NCBI RefSeq assembly: GCF_001620065.1
Contig: NZ_LQGV01000003.1
Coordinates: forward strand, 1 to 64,000
Direction: 5' to 3'
DNA length: 64,000 nt
Origin: Microbacterium sp. TNHR37B
GTDB taxonomy: Bacteria > Actinomycetota > Actinomycetes > Actinomycetales > Microbacteriaceae
Shown here: positions 18,020 through 26,933 of the stretch, piece after piece
Layout of the letters: each line of letters starts with the position of its first letter
How positions within the stretch are numbered: position 1 is the stretch's first letter
Notes under the pieces: model-generated
Databases searched by the model: none
Seen by the model: only the letters and a program-made list of their open reading frames with translations
Told to the model about the DNA's origin: nothing
Program-made: the position numbers and the translations under genes

Positions 18020-19312
18020 TCAGCCGAGCAGCTTCACCGGGTTGACGATGTCGGCGAGGATCAGCACGCCGCCCATCACGATGAGAGCGACGACCACGAT
18101 CAGCGTGAGCGGCACGAGCCGCGTCGCGTCGACGGGACGGGGCGGGGGACGGCGGAAGAGGCGCGCCCACGCGCGCTTGATCCCGTCCCACAGCGCGACC
18201 ACGACGTGCCCGCCGTCCAGGGGCAGCAGCGGCACGAGATTGAAGACGAACAGGGCGATGTTCAGCGCCGCCAGAAGCTCCAGGATCGCCGCGGCCCGAT
18301 TGAGGATCGGCGCGTCGATGACGGCGACCTCTCCGGCCAGGCGCCCCGCCCCGACGACCGAGAGCGGGCCGTTGGGGTCGCGCCCTGCGCCACTGAAGGT
18401 GTCGACCGCCGTCTGATACACCCGCGCCGGCAACTGACCGATGATGCCCACGACCTGCCCCGTGCGCTCGAAGGTCGTCGCCGCGCCCTCCCAGATGGGC
18501 TGAGGAACGGGGGCGACGGTCGCGGTCATCCCGACGAATCCGACCTCGGCCGTCGTGGTCGTTCCATCGGCCTTCGTGATCGAGCGCTCCGCGAGCAGCG
18601 GCGTGACCTCGAGCGTCCGGCGCTCGCCCTCCCGTTCGATGACCACGTCGAGTCGTTGGCCGGGAGAAGCCTGGATGATCTTCGTCGCCGCCTCGAAGTC
18701 GGCGACGGGGGTCCCGGCGACCGACACGATCCGGTCTCCCGGACGGATCCCCGCGGCAGCGGCGGGGGACTGGGGATCCCCCGGCTCGCACGCGCCGCGG
18801 TTCTCGGTCGCGGGGAGAACGCACGCGTCGACGGCGGCGATGGTCGTGGTGGGGGTCTGGACGCCGATTCCCGACAGCACGATCGTCATGAAGACGATCG
18901 CGAGGAGCAGGTTCATGATCGGCCCACCGAGCATCACGACGATCCGGCGCCACACCGGAAGCTCATAGAAGGCGCGGCGGTCGCCCCGACCCACCAGCGT
19001 CTCGTCGTTGGCGGCGCGTGCGTCTTGGACCATCGTCGCGAAGAAACCGCCGCCCAGGCGCGTCTCCCGAGGCGACGGCGGGTACATGCCGGACATCGAG
19101 ATGAAGCCGCCGAGCGGGAGTGCCTTGACGCCGTATGTCGTCTCTCCGATGCGCCGTGACCACAGGGTGGGGCCGAGGCCCACCATGTACTGCCCGACGC
19201 GCACGCCGAACAGCTTCGCCGGCAGGAGATGCCCGATCTCGTGGAGAGCGATCGAGACGCCCAGCCCGAGCACGAGGATGACGACCCCGATGACGAATGC
19301 GATGACGGTCAC
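18020..19312 (-). CDS. rseP: Site-2 intramembrane metalloprotease (RIP, RseP family)
   Basis: The protease cleaves transmembrane anti-sigma factors within the membrane. The 430-residue product has the zinc motif HEIGH at residues 24-28 in the first helix, a PDZ domain (VSVAGTPVADFEAATKIIQASPGQRLDVVIE), and the second active-site segment LPLDGGHVVVALWD with the Asp ligand. It belongs to the dxr-rseP-ispG group. GTG at 19312 follows a TAGCCT hexamer by eight bases, indicating a near-leaderless transcript divergent from the gene at 19377. The sigma/anti-sigma pair near 63 kb is a conceivable target, but this is speculation. Confidence 0.93.
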   Translation of the reverse strand: MTVIAFVIGVVILVLGLGVSIALHEIGHLLPAKLFGVRVGQYMVGLGPTLWSRRIGETTYGVKALPLGGFISMSGMYPPSPRETRLGGGFFATMVQDARAANDETLVGRGDRRAFYELPVWRRIVVMLGGPIMNLLLAIVFMTIVLSGIGVQTPTTTIAAVDACVLPATENRGACEPGDPQSPAAAAGIRPGDRIVSVAGTPVADFEAATKIIQASPGQRLDVVIEREGERRTLEVTPLLAERSITKADGTTTTAEVGFVGMTATVAPVPQPIWEGAATTFERTGQVVGIIGQLPARVYQTAVDTFSGAGRDPNGPLSVVGAGRLAGEVAVIDAPILNRAAAILELLAALNIALFVFNLVPLLPLDGGHVVVALWDGIKRAWARLFRRPPPRPVDATRLVPLTLIVVVALIVMGGVLILADIVNPVKLLG

Positions 19313-19363
19313 GATCGCTCAGGCTACTCGGACGAGCTTTGAATTGGCCGCGCCCGGTCCCGG

Positions 19364-19369
19364 TAGGCT
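19364..19369 (+). promoter_or_regulatory. -10 element of the ycnI-linked membrane gene
   Basis: TAGGCT lies 19 bp after a TTGAAT (19339-19344), which could be a -35. Its spacing to the ATG at 19377 (seven bases) implies a leader of at most one base. Confidence 0.45.
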
Positions 19370-19376
19370 CGGAGTC

Positions 19377-19982
19377 ATGCACGAACGGGGGCGGGCGACG
19401 CGGCATGAGCGCGCTCTGCGTGGCGCGGCGGCCGCCGTCATTGCCACCGTGCTCGCCGCGACCGCCCACACCCTTGCCGGAGGAGGCGCTCCGGCATGGT
19501 GGATGGTGGTGGGCGTCGCGCTCCTGGTCCTGCCCTGCAGCGTGTGGCTCGCGGGGCGGCGGATGGGCGCGGTCGGAACGATGGCGAGTGTCCTGCTGAC
19601 CCAGGGTCTGCTGCACGTCGCGTTCGTCATCCTGAACGGCACCGAACCCGTCCGGATGGCCGGCGGGCACCACCATGCCTCGACAGCACTTCCCGCCCTC
19701 TCGATGCCGGACGGCGCGACCGCGTTGCACGCCCACCTGACCCCGGGAATGATCGTCGCCCACGCCATCGCCGGCCTGCTGACGATCGTCCTGCTGCTGG
19801 CGGGCGAAGCCGCCGTGCGTCGGATCGCCCGCGGCATCCGGTCGGCGGCGGCACGCGTCCTCTCTCCGATCGTGTCGGCCCCGCACCCCCGCGGGGTCGT
19901 CCCGGCGCACACGGCCATCGGCCCCTCGCCCGTCTTCCTGTCCGTGCTTTCCCGAAGAGGTCCGCCCACCGCGGCGTTCTGA
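19377..19982 (+). CDS. His-rich membrane protein next to ycnI
   Basis: The 201-residue protein has four predicted membrane helices (about residues 12-30, 38-55, 60-80 and 120-145). It has two His clusters: AGGHHHAST near residue 100 and ALHAHLTPGMIVAHAIAG near 120. Because it precedes a YcnI-family copper-binding protein by about 80 bp on the same strand, a role in copper or other metal handling is plausible. I do not recognise a named family. The ATG at 19377 is probably leaderless. Confidence 0.68.
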   Translation: MHERGRATRHERALRGAAAAVIATVLAATAHTLAGGGAPAWWMVVGVALLVLPCSVWLAGRRMGAVGTMASVLLTQGLLHVAFVILNGTEPVRMAGGHHHASTALPALSMPDGATALHAHLTPGMIVAHAIAGLLTIVLLLAGEAAVRRIARGIRSAAARVLSPIVSAPHPRGVVPAHTAIGPSPVFLSVLSRRGPPTAAF

Positions 19983-20062
19983 TCCATTCCGGTCTCGACC
20001 GGTTCTCGTCGCCGGCTTCTCTGCCCGCGGCGCATCAACCTCTTCTCACAGAAAGCTTCGTC

Positions 20063-20764
20063 ATGACTCGTCCCCTTTCCTCGCGCCGTCGCGCCCGGCT
20101 CGCCCTCTGCGGTTCGGGCCTGGCGGCCGCGCTCGTCGTCGCCGCCCCCCTCGCCGCCTCCGCCCACGTGCACGTCACGCCGGAGGAGGCGGCCGCCAAC
20201 TCCTCCACGCGACTCTCGTTCAGCTTCAGCCACGGCTGCGAGGGCTCGCCGACGACCGCGATCACCATCGACATCCCGGATGGCGTGGACGGAGCCACTC
20301 CCGTGCTCGACGGCGCGTGGACCATCTCCCGCGAGGTGGGCACCGACGGCATCCCGACCCAAGTGAGCTTCACCGCCCTCACCCCGGTGGAGGACGGCGT
20401 GAGCGCCTCGGTCGCGCTCGACGCGATCTTCTCGTCCTCCGTCGCCGACTCCGACGTCGCCTTCCCGGTGCTCCAGACGTGCGAGAGCGGTGAGACGAAC
20501 TGGAACCAGATCGCGGAAGAGGGACAGGAGGCTCACGACCTCGATGCTCCGGCACCGGTGGTCGCCGTGGGGCCTGCGGCAGCCTCGACGGGTGACGGTC
20601 ACGGGGACGGCGGAGACCACGATGCCACCGGCTCGACTCCGCAGGCCGACGCCGCGGCGGCCTCGGATGCCGCCGACCCCGTGGCGCGCTGGCTTGCCGG
20701 CGGCGCGCTCGTCGCCGCCCTGGCCGCCCTCGGCGTGACCCTGCTGCGACGCCGGGCGTCCTGA
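20063..20764 (+). CDS. ycnI: YcnI-like (DUF1775) exported copper-binding protein
   Basis: The 233-residue product has a signal peptide ending SAHVHV, which leaves an N-terminal His after cleavage. In this family that His binds Cu(II). The DUF1775 core follows (HVTPEEAAANSSTRLSFSFSHGCEGSPTTAI to about residue 160), then a Gly/Asp/His-rich linker and a C-terminal membrane anchor with RRR. It acts on the outer face of the membrane. The usual partners (CopC/CopD, PCuAC) are not present; its only companion is the His-rich membrane gene. Confidence 0.87.
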   Translation: MTRPLSSRRRARLALCGSGLAAALVVAAPLAASAHVHVTPEEAAANSSTRLSFSFSHGCEGSPTTAITIDIPDGVDGATPVLDGAWTISREVGTDGIPTQVSFTALTPVEDGVSASVALDAIFSSSVADSDVAFPVLQTCESGETNWNQIAEEGQEAHDLDAPAPVVAVGPAAASTGDGHGDGGDHDATGSTPQADAAAASDAADPVARWLAGGALVAALAALGVTLLRRRAS

Positions 20765-20766
20765 TC

Positions 20767-20810
20767 CCTCGGGGGAGGGGATGCGCTCGACACGCTCCCC
20801 TCCCCCGAGG
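20767..20810 (+). terminator. Long perfect hairpin after ycnI
   Basis: The 14-nt arms CCTCGGGGGAGGGG and CCCCTCCCCCGAGG are exactly complementary with a 16-nt loop, two bases after the ycnI stop. There is no T-tract, so it is a probable high-GC terminator or mRNA 3'-end stabiliser. Confidence 0.7.
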
Positions 20811-20872
20811 CCCCGGCGGTCCCCGTGCTGCACCAGGGAGGAACGGCCCTCGGATGAGAGGATGGACGGGCC

Positions 20873-22450
20873 ATGTCCGACATCGCCCCCACGCCGCCGG
20901 TCCTCCGTCCCGAGCACGTTCCGTCGCAACCGCTCGCGGATCTCGCCGGCCGCTTCGCCCACCGCGTCGTCGGTGACCCTTCCGGCGTGAGTGTCGGCGG
21001 CATCACCCTGGCCACCGGTGATCTGCGGCCGGGTGAGGTGTTCGTCGCGATCGCGGGAGCACACCGTCATGGCGCCGAGTTCGCCCCCGAGGCCGTCGCG
21101 CGGGGCGCCGTGGCGATCGTGACCGACGAAGCGGGTGCCGCATCGGCTGCAGCGACCGGTGTGCCGGTGCTCGTGGTGGACGACCCCAGGGCGCGTCTCG
21201 GCGAGCTCTCGGCGTGGGTGTACGGCACCGACCGGGACATGCCGCTGCTGCTCGCGATCACCGGAACGAACGGGAAGACGAGTGTTTCCCACCTCGTCGA
21301 GGGGATCCTGACGGCGCTCGGGGTCGTGACCGGGCTCTCGTCCACCGCCGAACGCCACATCGCCGGTCACGTGATCCCGTCCCGGCTGACCACGCCCGAG
21401 GCCTCCGAGATGCATGCCCTGCTCGCTCTCATGCGCGAGCGCGGCGTGCAGGCGGCGATGCTCGAAGTCAGCGCCCAGGCGCTGTCGCGCCACCGCGTCG
21501 ACGGGCTCCTGTTCGACGTGGCGGGCTTCACCAACCTGACCCACGACCACTTGGACGACTACGGCGACATGGCCACGTACCTCGAGGCCAAGCTCGACCT
21601 CTTCCGCCCGCACCGATCCCGCCGCGCGGTCGTCTGCGTCGACAGCCCCGAAGGCCGTGAGGTGGCGCGCCGCGCCGAGGTGCCCGTCACGACCGTCCTC
21701 ACGCCCGCCCTGGCCGATGGGCCGGTGGAGGCGGACTGGACCGTGACGATCATCGAGGAGCGCCAGGACGGCACGCGCTTCCGCCTGTCGCATCGAGACG
21801 GACGCGAGCTCGTGACGACTGTTCCCGTCATCGGCGGCCACATGGCCTCCAACGCCGGGCTCGCGATCGTCATGCTGGTGGAGGCCGGCTATGCCTGGGA
21901 CGCGCTGAGGGCCCTGCTGTCCGAGGCGCGTGTCCCCGCAGACCTGCCGGGACGTATCCAGCGCGTCTCCGGTGACCGCGGCCCCGCGGTCTACATCGAT
22001 TTCGCCCACTCGCCCGACGCCTTCGTGAAGACGTTGGCCGCCGTGCGCCACGTGACCCCGGGGCGTGTGGTCATGCTGACCGCGGCCAACGGGGATCGAG
22101 ACACGACGAAGCGTCCGGAGATGGGCGCTGCCGCCGTCCGCGGCAGCGATGTCCTCGTCGTGACCGATCAGCACCCTCGGTCCGAGGATCCCGCGGAGAT
22201 CCGCGCCGCGGTGATCTCCGGAGCGCGGGCAGCACGTCCGGACGCCGAGATCCACGAGTGCTCCTCTCCCGAGGAGGCCATCGCGTTCGCGGTCTCCCTG
22301 CTCCGAGACGGCGACGCCTTGCTGTGGGCCGGTCCCGGACATCAGCGCTACCGCGAGATCGCCGGGGTCAAGCGTCCGTTCGACGCGCCCGCACTGGCTG
22401 TCGCCGCGCTCGAGAGCGCCGGGTGGCCTGTCGCCGATGTTGTGGACTGA
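20873..22450 (+). CDS. MurE-like UDP-N-acetylmuramyl-tripeptide synthetase
   Basis: The 525-residue Mur ligase has the ATP loop ITGTNGKTSVSH (about residue 125), the MurE signature LTTPEASEMH, the metal-binding EVSAQALSRHRVDG region and TNLTHDHLDDYGDM. The substrate-selecting loop, DNPR in meso-diaminopimelate enzymes, reads TDQHPRSEDP here. MurE adds the third residue (Lys, Orn or DAP) to the stem peptide. It stands outside any cell-wall cluster, so it may be a second MurE paralogue with altered amino-acid choice. Its stop codon lies inside the first pfl operator. Confidence 0.82.
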   Translation: MSDIAPTPPVLRPEHVPSQPLADLAGRFAHRVVGDPSGVSVGGITLATGDLRPGEVFVAIAGAHRHGAEFAPEAVARGAVAIVTDEAGAASAAATGVPVLVVDDPRARLGELSAWVYGTDRDMPLLLAITGTNGKTSVSHLVEGILTALGVVTGLSSTAERHIAGHVIPSRLTTPEASEMHALLALMRERGVQAAMLEVSAQALSRHRVDGLLFDVAGFTNLTHDHLDDYGDMATYLEAKLDLFRPHRSRRAVVCVDSPEGREVARRAEVPVTTVLTPALADGPVEADWTVTIIEERQDGTRFRLSHRDGRELVTTVPVIGGHMASNAGLAIVMLVEAGYAWDALRALLSEARVPADLPGRIQRVSGDRGPAVYIDFAHSPDAFVKTLAAVRHVTPGRVVMLTAANGDRDTTKRPEMGAAAVRGSDVLVVTDQHPRSEDPAEIRAAVISGARAARPDAEIHECSSPEEAIAFAVSLLRDGDALLWAGPGHQRYREIAGVKRPFDAPALAVAALESAGWPVADVVD

Positions 22451-22457
22451 CCACAAC
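22439..22457. promoter_or_regulatory. Operator 1 upstream of pflB
   Basis: GTTGTGG-ACTGA-CCACAAC is a perfect inverted repeat with 7-bp arms that overlaps the stop codon of the MurE-like gene. A near-identical site lies about 50 bp downstream. Such paired palindromes usually bind a dimeric repressor. Confidence 0.7.
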
Positions 22458-22506
22458 GCTTTCCGCACATTCGTCGCGTTCTCCACGGAAGTCCACAATC
22501 GTTCTG

Positions 22507-22523
22507 TTGTGGTCTGACCACAA
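22507..22523. promoter_or_regulatory. Operator 2 upstream of pflB
   Basis: TTGTGGTCTGACCACAA has perfect 7-bp arms around CTG. Its core TGGTCTGACCA matches the TGGT-N3-ACCA pattern of FadR-type GntR regulators. It overlaps the expected -35 region for a TATCGT hexamer at 22528-22533, so binding should block transcription of pflB, 80 bp downstream. No GntR gene is in the window. Confidence 0.7.
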
Positions 22524-22603
22524 GGGATATCGTGGAGGCATCCGGAATCCCTGGGCGAGTCGTTCCGTCCATCCGGTCCCACGAGGAAGCAAGGAATGCG
22601 ATC

Positions 22604-24865
22604 ATGACCACCGTCACTCCCGCCGCACAGGACGCCCTCCCCTCTGCATGGAACGGCTTCGCCGCCGGACCGTGGCAGGACGGCATCGACGTCCGCGACT
22701 TCATCCAGCGCAACTACACGCCCTACGAGGGAGATGCGGGGTTCCTGGCCGGGCCCACCGCGCGCACGACGCGGATCTGGAACACCCTCGCCGCGATGTT
22801 CCCCGAGGAGCGCGAGCGCGGCATCTATGACGTCGACCCGCACACCCCCGCCGGCATCACCGCCCACGCGCCGGGCTACATCGCCCGTGAGGACGAGGTG
22901 ATCGTCGGGCTTCAGACCGATGCCCCGCTCAAGCGCGCGATCATGCCCAACGGCGGATGGCGGATGGTCGAGGGCGCCCTGGAGACCTACGGCTACGAGG
23001 TCGACGAGACGCTCAAGAAGGTGTACTCGGACTACCGCAAGACCCACAACCAGGGAGTCTTCGACGTCTACTCCCCCAACGTGCGTGCCGCCCGCAGCTC
23101 CCACATCATCACGGGCCTCCCGGACGCATACGGCCGCGGACGCATCATCGGCGACTACCGACGGGTCGCGCTCTACGGCGTCGACGCCCTCATCGCGGCC
23201 AAGAAGGTCGACAAGCTCGGCCTGGACACCACGCCCTTCACGGAGGAGGTCGTCCGCCAGCGCGAAGAGCACGCGGAGCAGATCCGCGCCCTCGCCGAGC
23301 TCAAGGAGATGGCGGCCTCCTACGGGTTCGACATCTCCGGACCCGCCACGAACGCCCGTGAGGCCGTGCAGTGGCTCTACTTCGCCTATCTCGGCGCCGT
23401 GAAGGAGCAGAACGGCGCCGCGATGTCGCTCGGCCGGACCTCCACCTTCCTCGACGTGTTCATCGAACGCGACCTCGCCGCGGGCGTGCTGACGGAGGAG
23501 CAGGCGCAGGAGATCATCGACGACTTCGTCATCAAGCTGCGCATCGTCCGGTTCCTGCGCACGCCGGAGTACGACTCGCTCTTCTCGGGAGACCCCACCT
23601 GGGTCACCGAGACGATCGGCGGCGTGGGTGAAGACGGACGTCCGCTCGTGACGAAGAACTCCTTCCGCTACCTGCAGACGCTGTACAACCTCGGCCCGGC
23701 TCCCGAGCCGAACATGACGGTCTTCTGGAGCCCGGCGCTGCCCCAGGGGTTCAAGGACTACTGCGCGCAGGTCTCGATCGACACCTCCGCCGTCCAGTAC
23801 GAGTCGGACGAGATCATCCGGCCGGCATGGGGAGACGACGCCGCGATCGCCTGCTGCGTGAGCCCCATGCGCGTCGGCAAGCAGATGCAGTTCTTCGGGG
23901 CACGCGTCAACCTCGCCAAGACCCTCCTCTACGCCATCAACGGCGGCCGGGACGAGGTCTCCGGCACGCAGGTCTCTCCCCTCGCCTCCCCGGTCGGAGA
24001 CGGCCCCCTGGACTTCTACGACGTCATGGCCCGGTTCGACAAGACGATGGACTGGCTGGCGGAGACCTACGTCGAAGCGCTCAACTGCATCCACTGGTCG
24101 CACGACAAGTACGCGTACGAGCGCCTGGAGATGGCCCTCCACGACAAGGACGTGCTGCGGACGATGGCCTGCGGGATCGCGGGCCTGTCGGTGGCCACCG
24201 ACTCGCTCGCGGCGATCAAGTACGCCACCGTGACCCCGGTTCGCGATGAGCGCGGCATCGTCGTCGATTACGTCACCGAGGGCGAGTTTCCGACGTACGG
24301 CAACGACGACGACCGCGCCGACGACATCGCCGTCGACCTCGTCGAGCGGTTCATGGCGAAGATCCGGCGTCACCCGATGTATCGGAACGCTCTTCCGACG
24401 CAGTCGGTGCTCACGATCACCTCGAACGTCGTCTACGGCAAGGCGACCGGGAACACGCCCGACGGTCGTCGTGCGGGAGAGCCGTTCGCGCCGGGAGCCA
24501 ACCCGATGAACGGACGCGACACGCACGGCATGCTCGCCTCGGCGCTGTCGGTGGCCAAGCTCCCGTACTCGCAGTCGCAGGACGGGATCTCCCTCACCAA
24601 CACCGTCGTGCCGGCGGGCCTCGGCCGCACCAAGGAGGAGCAGGTGCACAACCTCGCCGGCCTCCTGGACGCGTACGTCGGGTCGGAGGGCTACCACATG
24701 AACGTCAACGTGCTGAACCGCGAGACGCTCGAAGACGCCATGGAGCACCCGGAGAACTACCCGCAGCTCACCATCCGGGTCTCGGGATACGCGGTGAACT
24801 TCGTGCGGCTCACGCGCGAGCAGCAGCTCGACGTGCTGTCGCGCACCTTCCACGGCTCGATGTGA
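22604..24865 (+). CDS. pflB: Formate C-acetyltransferase (pyruvate formate-lyase)
   Basis: This glycyl-radical enzyme splits pyruvate with CoA into acetyl-CoA and formate without oxygen. The 753-residue product is of usual length. It carries the catalytic cysteines C417-C418 in ACCVSPMR and the radical glycine G728 in [14 protein letters not shown] at 22604 has AAGGA at suitable distance. The upstream frame to 22532 crosses the promoter region and is unlikely. pflA follows directly, forming a two-gene operon under the twin operators. PFL is unusual in a lineage mostly regarded as aerobic. Confidence 0.95.
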   Translation: MTTVTPAAQDALPSAWNGFAAGPWQDGIDVRDFIQRNYTPYEGDAGFLAGPTARTTRIWNTLAAMFPEERERGIYDVDPHTPAGITAHAPGYIAREDEVIVGLQTDAPLKRAIMPNGGWRMVEGALETYGYEVDETLKKVYSDYRKTHNQGVFDVYSPNVRAARSSHIITGLPDAYGRGRIIGDYRRVALYGVDALIAAKKVDKLGLDTTPFTEEVVRQREEHAEQIRALAELKEMAASYGFDISGPATNAREAVQWLYFAYLGAVKEQNGAAMSLGRTSTFLDVFIERDLAAGVLTEEQAQEIIDDFVIKLRIVRFLRTPEYDSLFSGDPTWVTETIGGVGEDGRPLVTKNSFRYLQTLYNLGPAPEPNMTVFWSPALPQGFKDYCAQVSIDTSAVQYESDEIIRPAWGDDAAIACCVSPMRVGKQMQFFGARVNLAKTLLYAINGGRDEVSGTQVSPLASPVGDGPLDFYDVMARFDKTMDWLAETYVEALNCIHWSHDKYAYERLEMALHDKDVLRTMACGIAGLSVATDSLAAIKYATVTPVRDERGIVVDYVTEGEFPTYGNDDDRADDIAVDLVERFMAKIRRHPMYRNALPTQSVLTITSNVVYGKATGNTPDGRRAGEPFAPGANPMNGRDTHGMLASALSVAKLPYSQSQDGISLTNTVVPAGLGRTKEEQVHNLAGLLDAYVGSEGYHMNVNVLNRETLEDAMEHPENYPQLTIRVSGYAVNFVRLTREQQLDVLSRTFHGSM

Positions 24866-24897
24866 CGACACCTGTCCCGCAGAGGAGAGCTGAAGAC

Positions 24898-25833
24898 ATG
24901 GCTGCGACGATGCTCCGTCGCTCCGAGGAGCCGGTGCCGATGCGCGACGCGGCGCTGCCGGACGACGCGGTGCGCCTGGAGGTCCCCCTCCAGGCGCCCG
25001 CGGCACGCCGCGCCGGTGCCGGTCTCGACGGGCTTCACGTCGAGACCCTCGACCACCACGACCGCCTCACCGCGATGCGCGAGGGCCGACTCGGCTCCGT
25101 CCACTCCTGGGAGCTGGTCACCGCCGTCGACGGTCCCGGCACCCGGCTCACGACGTTCCTCAGCGGATGTCCGTTGCGCTGCCTCTACTGCCACAACCCC
25201 GACACCCTCGCCATGAAGGACGGGAAGCCGGTCACCAGCGACGAGCTGCTGGGCCGGATCGGCCGCTACGTCGGCGTCTTCCGCGCCACGGGCGGGGGCA
25301 TCACGCTCTCGGGCGGCGAGGTCCTCATGCAGCCGGCGTTCGCCGCGCGCATCCTTCGGGGCGCGAAGGAGCTCGGCATCCACACGGCCCTGGACACCTC
25401 CGGCTACCTCGGCCAGAACGCGACCGATGAGATGCTCGACGACACCGACCTGGTGCTGCTGGACGTCAAGAGCGGCGACCCCGACACGTACCGCCGGGTC
25501 ACCGGCCGGGACCTCGAGCCGACGCTCCGCTTCGGCCGTCGGCTGGCCGACCGCCCCGACGGTCCGGAGATCTGGATCCGGTACGTCCTCGTCCCGGGCC
25601 TCACCGATGACGCCGCCTCGATCGACCGTGTCGCGGCGTACGCAGCGGAGCTGAACACCCGGCGCGCCGGGGCGGTGTCCCGCGTGGAGGTGCTGCCCTT
25701 CCACCAGATGGGCCGCGACAAGTGGGACGCCGTCGGCCGGGCCTACGAGCTGGCCGACACGGTCGCGCCGTCGCCGGAGCTCACCGACCGCGTGCGCGCG
25801 CAGTTCCGGGCCTACGGCCTCACGACCTACTGA
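24898..25833 (+). CDS. pflA: Pyruvate formate-lyase activating enzyme (radical SAM)
   Basis: PflA uses a 4Fe-4S cluster and S-adenosylmethionine to place the radical on PflB. The 311-residue product has the CxxxCxxC motif in [13 protein letters not shown] (C91, C95, C98) and the [10 protein letters not shown] segment. I prefer ATG at 24898, preceded by AGAGGAGA, over a GTG at 24862 that overlaps the pflB stop. About 60 residues precede the usual family start ([15 protein letters not shown]), longer than in E. coli PflA. The 3' end overlaps dxr convergently by 14 bp. Confidence 0.93.
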   Translation: MAATMLRRSEEPVPMRDAALPDDAVRLEVPLQAPAARRAGAGLDGLHVETLDHHDRLTAMREGRLGSVHSWELVTAVDGPGTRLTTFLSGCPLRCLYCHNPDTLAMKDGKPVTSDELLGRIGRYVGVFRATGGGITLSGGEVLMQPAFAARILRGAKELGIHTALDTSGYLGQNATDEMLDDTDLVLLDVKSGDPDTYRRVTGRDLEPTLRFGRRLADRPDGPEIWIRYVLVPGLTDDAASIDRVAAYAAELNTRRAGAVSRVEVLPFHQMGRDKWDAVGRAYELADTVAPSPELTDRVRAQFRAYGLTTY

Positions 25834-26902
25834 TCCGGCGATCCGCTTCGGCCCTCGCCCAGCTCTCCGCCTCCATCAGCGTCTCCCGGGTCAACGTCGA
25901 GGGAGGAGTGTGGGCGTCCACGACGTGGGCCACCGTGTCGAGGATCCCGAGGAAGTCGAGCGCGCCGTCGTGGAAGGCGTCGACGGCCTGCTCGTTGGCG
26001 GCGTTGAACACCGCGGGGTAGGTGCCGCCGGCCCGGCCGACCTGCTTGGCCAGCCGGACGGCGGGAAAGGCGTCGTCGTCCAGCGGCTCGAACGTCCAGG
26101 ACGTCGCCCGGGTCCAGTCCAGCGGAGCACCGACGCCCGCCACCCGATGCGGCCAATCCAGTCCGAGAGAGATCGGCAACCGCATGTCGGGCGGCGAAGC
26201 CTGCGCGATGGTCGATCCGTCCACGAACTCGACCATCGAGTGGACGATCGACTGCGGATGGACGACGACGTCGATCGCGTCGTACGGGACCCCGAACAGC
26301 AGGTGCGCCTCGATCACTTCGAGCCCCTTGTTCACGAGCGTCGCCGAGTTGGTCGTCACGACGCGGCCCATGTCCCAGGTGGGATGAGCGAGCGCCTCGG
26401 TCGGTGTCACGGCCGACAACTCTTCTCGGTTCCGGCCCCGGAAGGGTCCCCCGGACGCGGTGAGCACGAGTCGGCGTACCTCACCGGCCGCACCGGCCTG
26501 CAGCGCCTGAGCGATGGCGGAATGCTCCGAGTCGACCGGGACGATCTGGCCGGGCGCGGCGACGGCGGTCACGAGGTCTCCCCCGACGATGAGGGACTCC
26601 TTGTTCGCGAGCGCCAATGTGCGACCCGTCTCCAGCGCGGCGAGCGTGGGACCGAGGCCCACCGACCCCGTGATGCCGTTGAGGACCACGTCGGCGTCCA
26701 CATCGCGTACGAGGGCTTCGGCCTCGACGGCCCCGAGCGCGGTCGCCGAGACGCCGAACTCAGCGGCTTGCCGGGCGAGGCCGGCGCGATCACGGCCGGC
26801 CGCAAGCCCCGCGACGTGGAACCGGTCGCGGTTGGCCCGGATCACGTCGAGCGCCTGCGTTCCGATCGAGCCGGTGGAACCGAGGATCAGGACGCGCCGC
26901 AT
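25820..26902 (-). CDS. dxr: 1-deoxy-D-xylulose 5-phosphate reductoisomerase
   Basis: Dxr catalyses the first committed step of the MEP pathway with NADPH. The 360-residue product has the nucleotide-binding [24 protein letters not shown], the metal/substrate motif [20 protein letters not shown] and [28 protein letters not shown]. It is the first gene of the interrupted dxr-rseP-ispG series. AGCCTA at 26909-26914 (TAGGCT on this strand) places the transcription start exactly on the ATG, so it is likely leaderless. Confidence 0.95.
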   Translation of the reverse strand: MRRVLILGSTGSIGTQALDVIRANRDRFHVAGLAAGRDRAGLARQAAEFGVSATALGAVEAEALVRDVDADVVLNGITGSVGLGPTLAALETGRTLALANKESLIVGGDLVTAVAAPGQIVPVDSEHSAIAQALQAGAAGEVRRLVLTASGGPFRGRNREELSAVTPTEALAHPTWDMGRVVTTNSATLVNKGLEVIEAHLLFGVPYDAIDVVVHPQSIVHSMVEFVDGSTIAQASPPDMRLPISLGLDWPHRVAGVGAPLDWTRATSWTFEPLDDDAFPAVRLAKQVGRAGGTYPAVFNAANEQAVDAFHDGALDFLGILDTVAHVVDAHTPPSTLTRETLMEAESWARAEADRRISRS

Positions 26903-26933
26903 GTTCCCAGCCTAGGACCCTGCGATCACCGGC

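Noticed and set aside
24862..24898. A GTG start for pflA overlapping the pflB stop
   Set aside because: The ATG at 24898 has a strong AGAGGAGA site, and the extra 12 residues resemble nothing in the family.
19319..25006. An open minus-strand frame of 1895 codons opposite murE-like, pflB and ycnI
   Set aside because: It is antisense to genes with clear catalytic motifs, is rich in Arg/Gly/His/Asp as expected of GC-rich shadow frames, and shows no domain.
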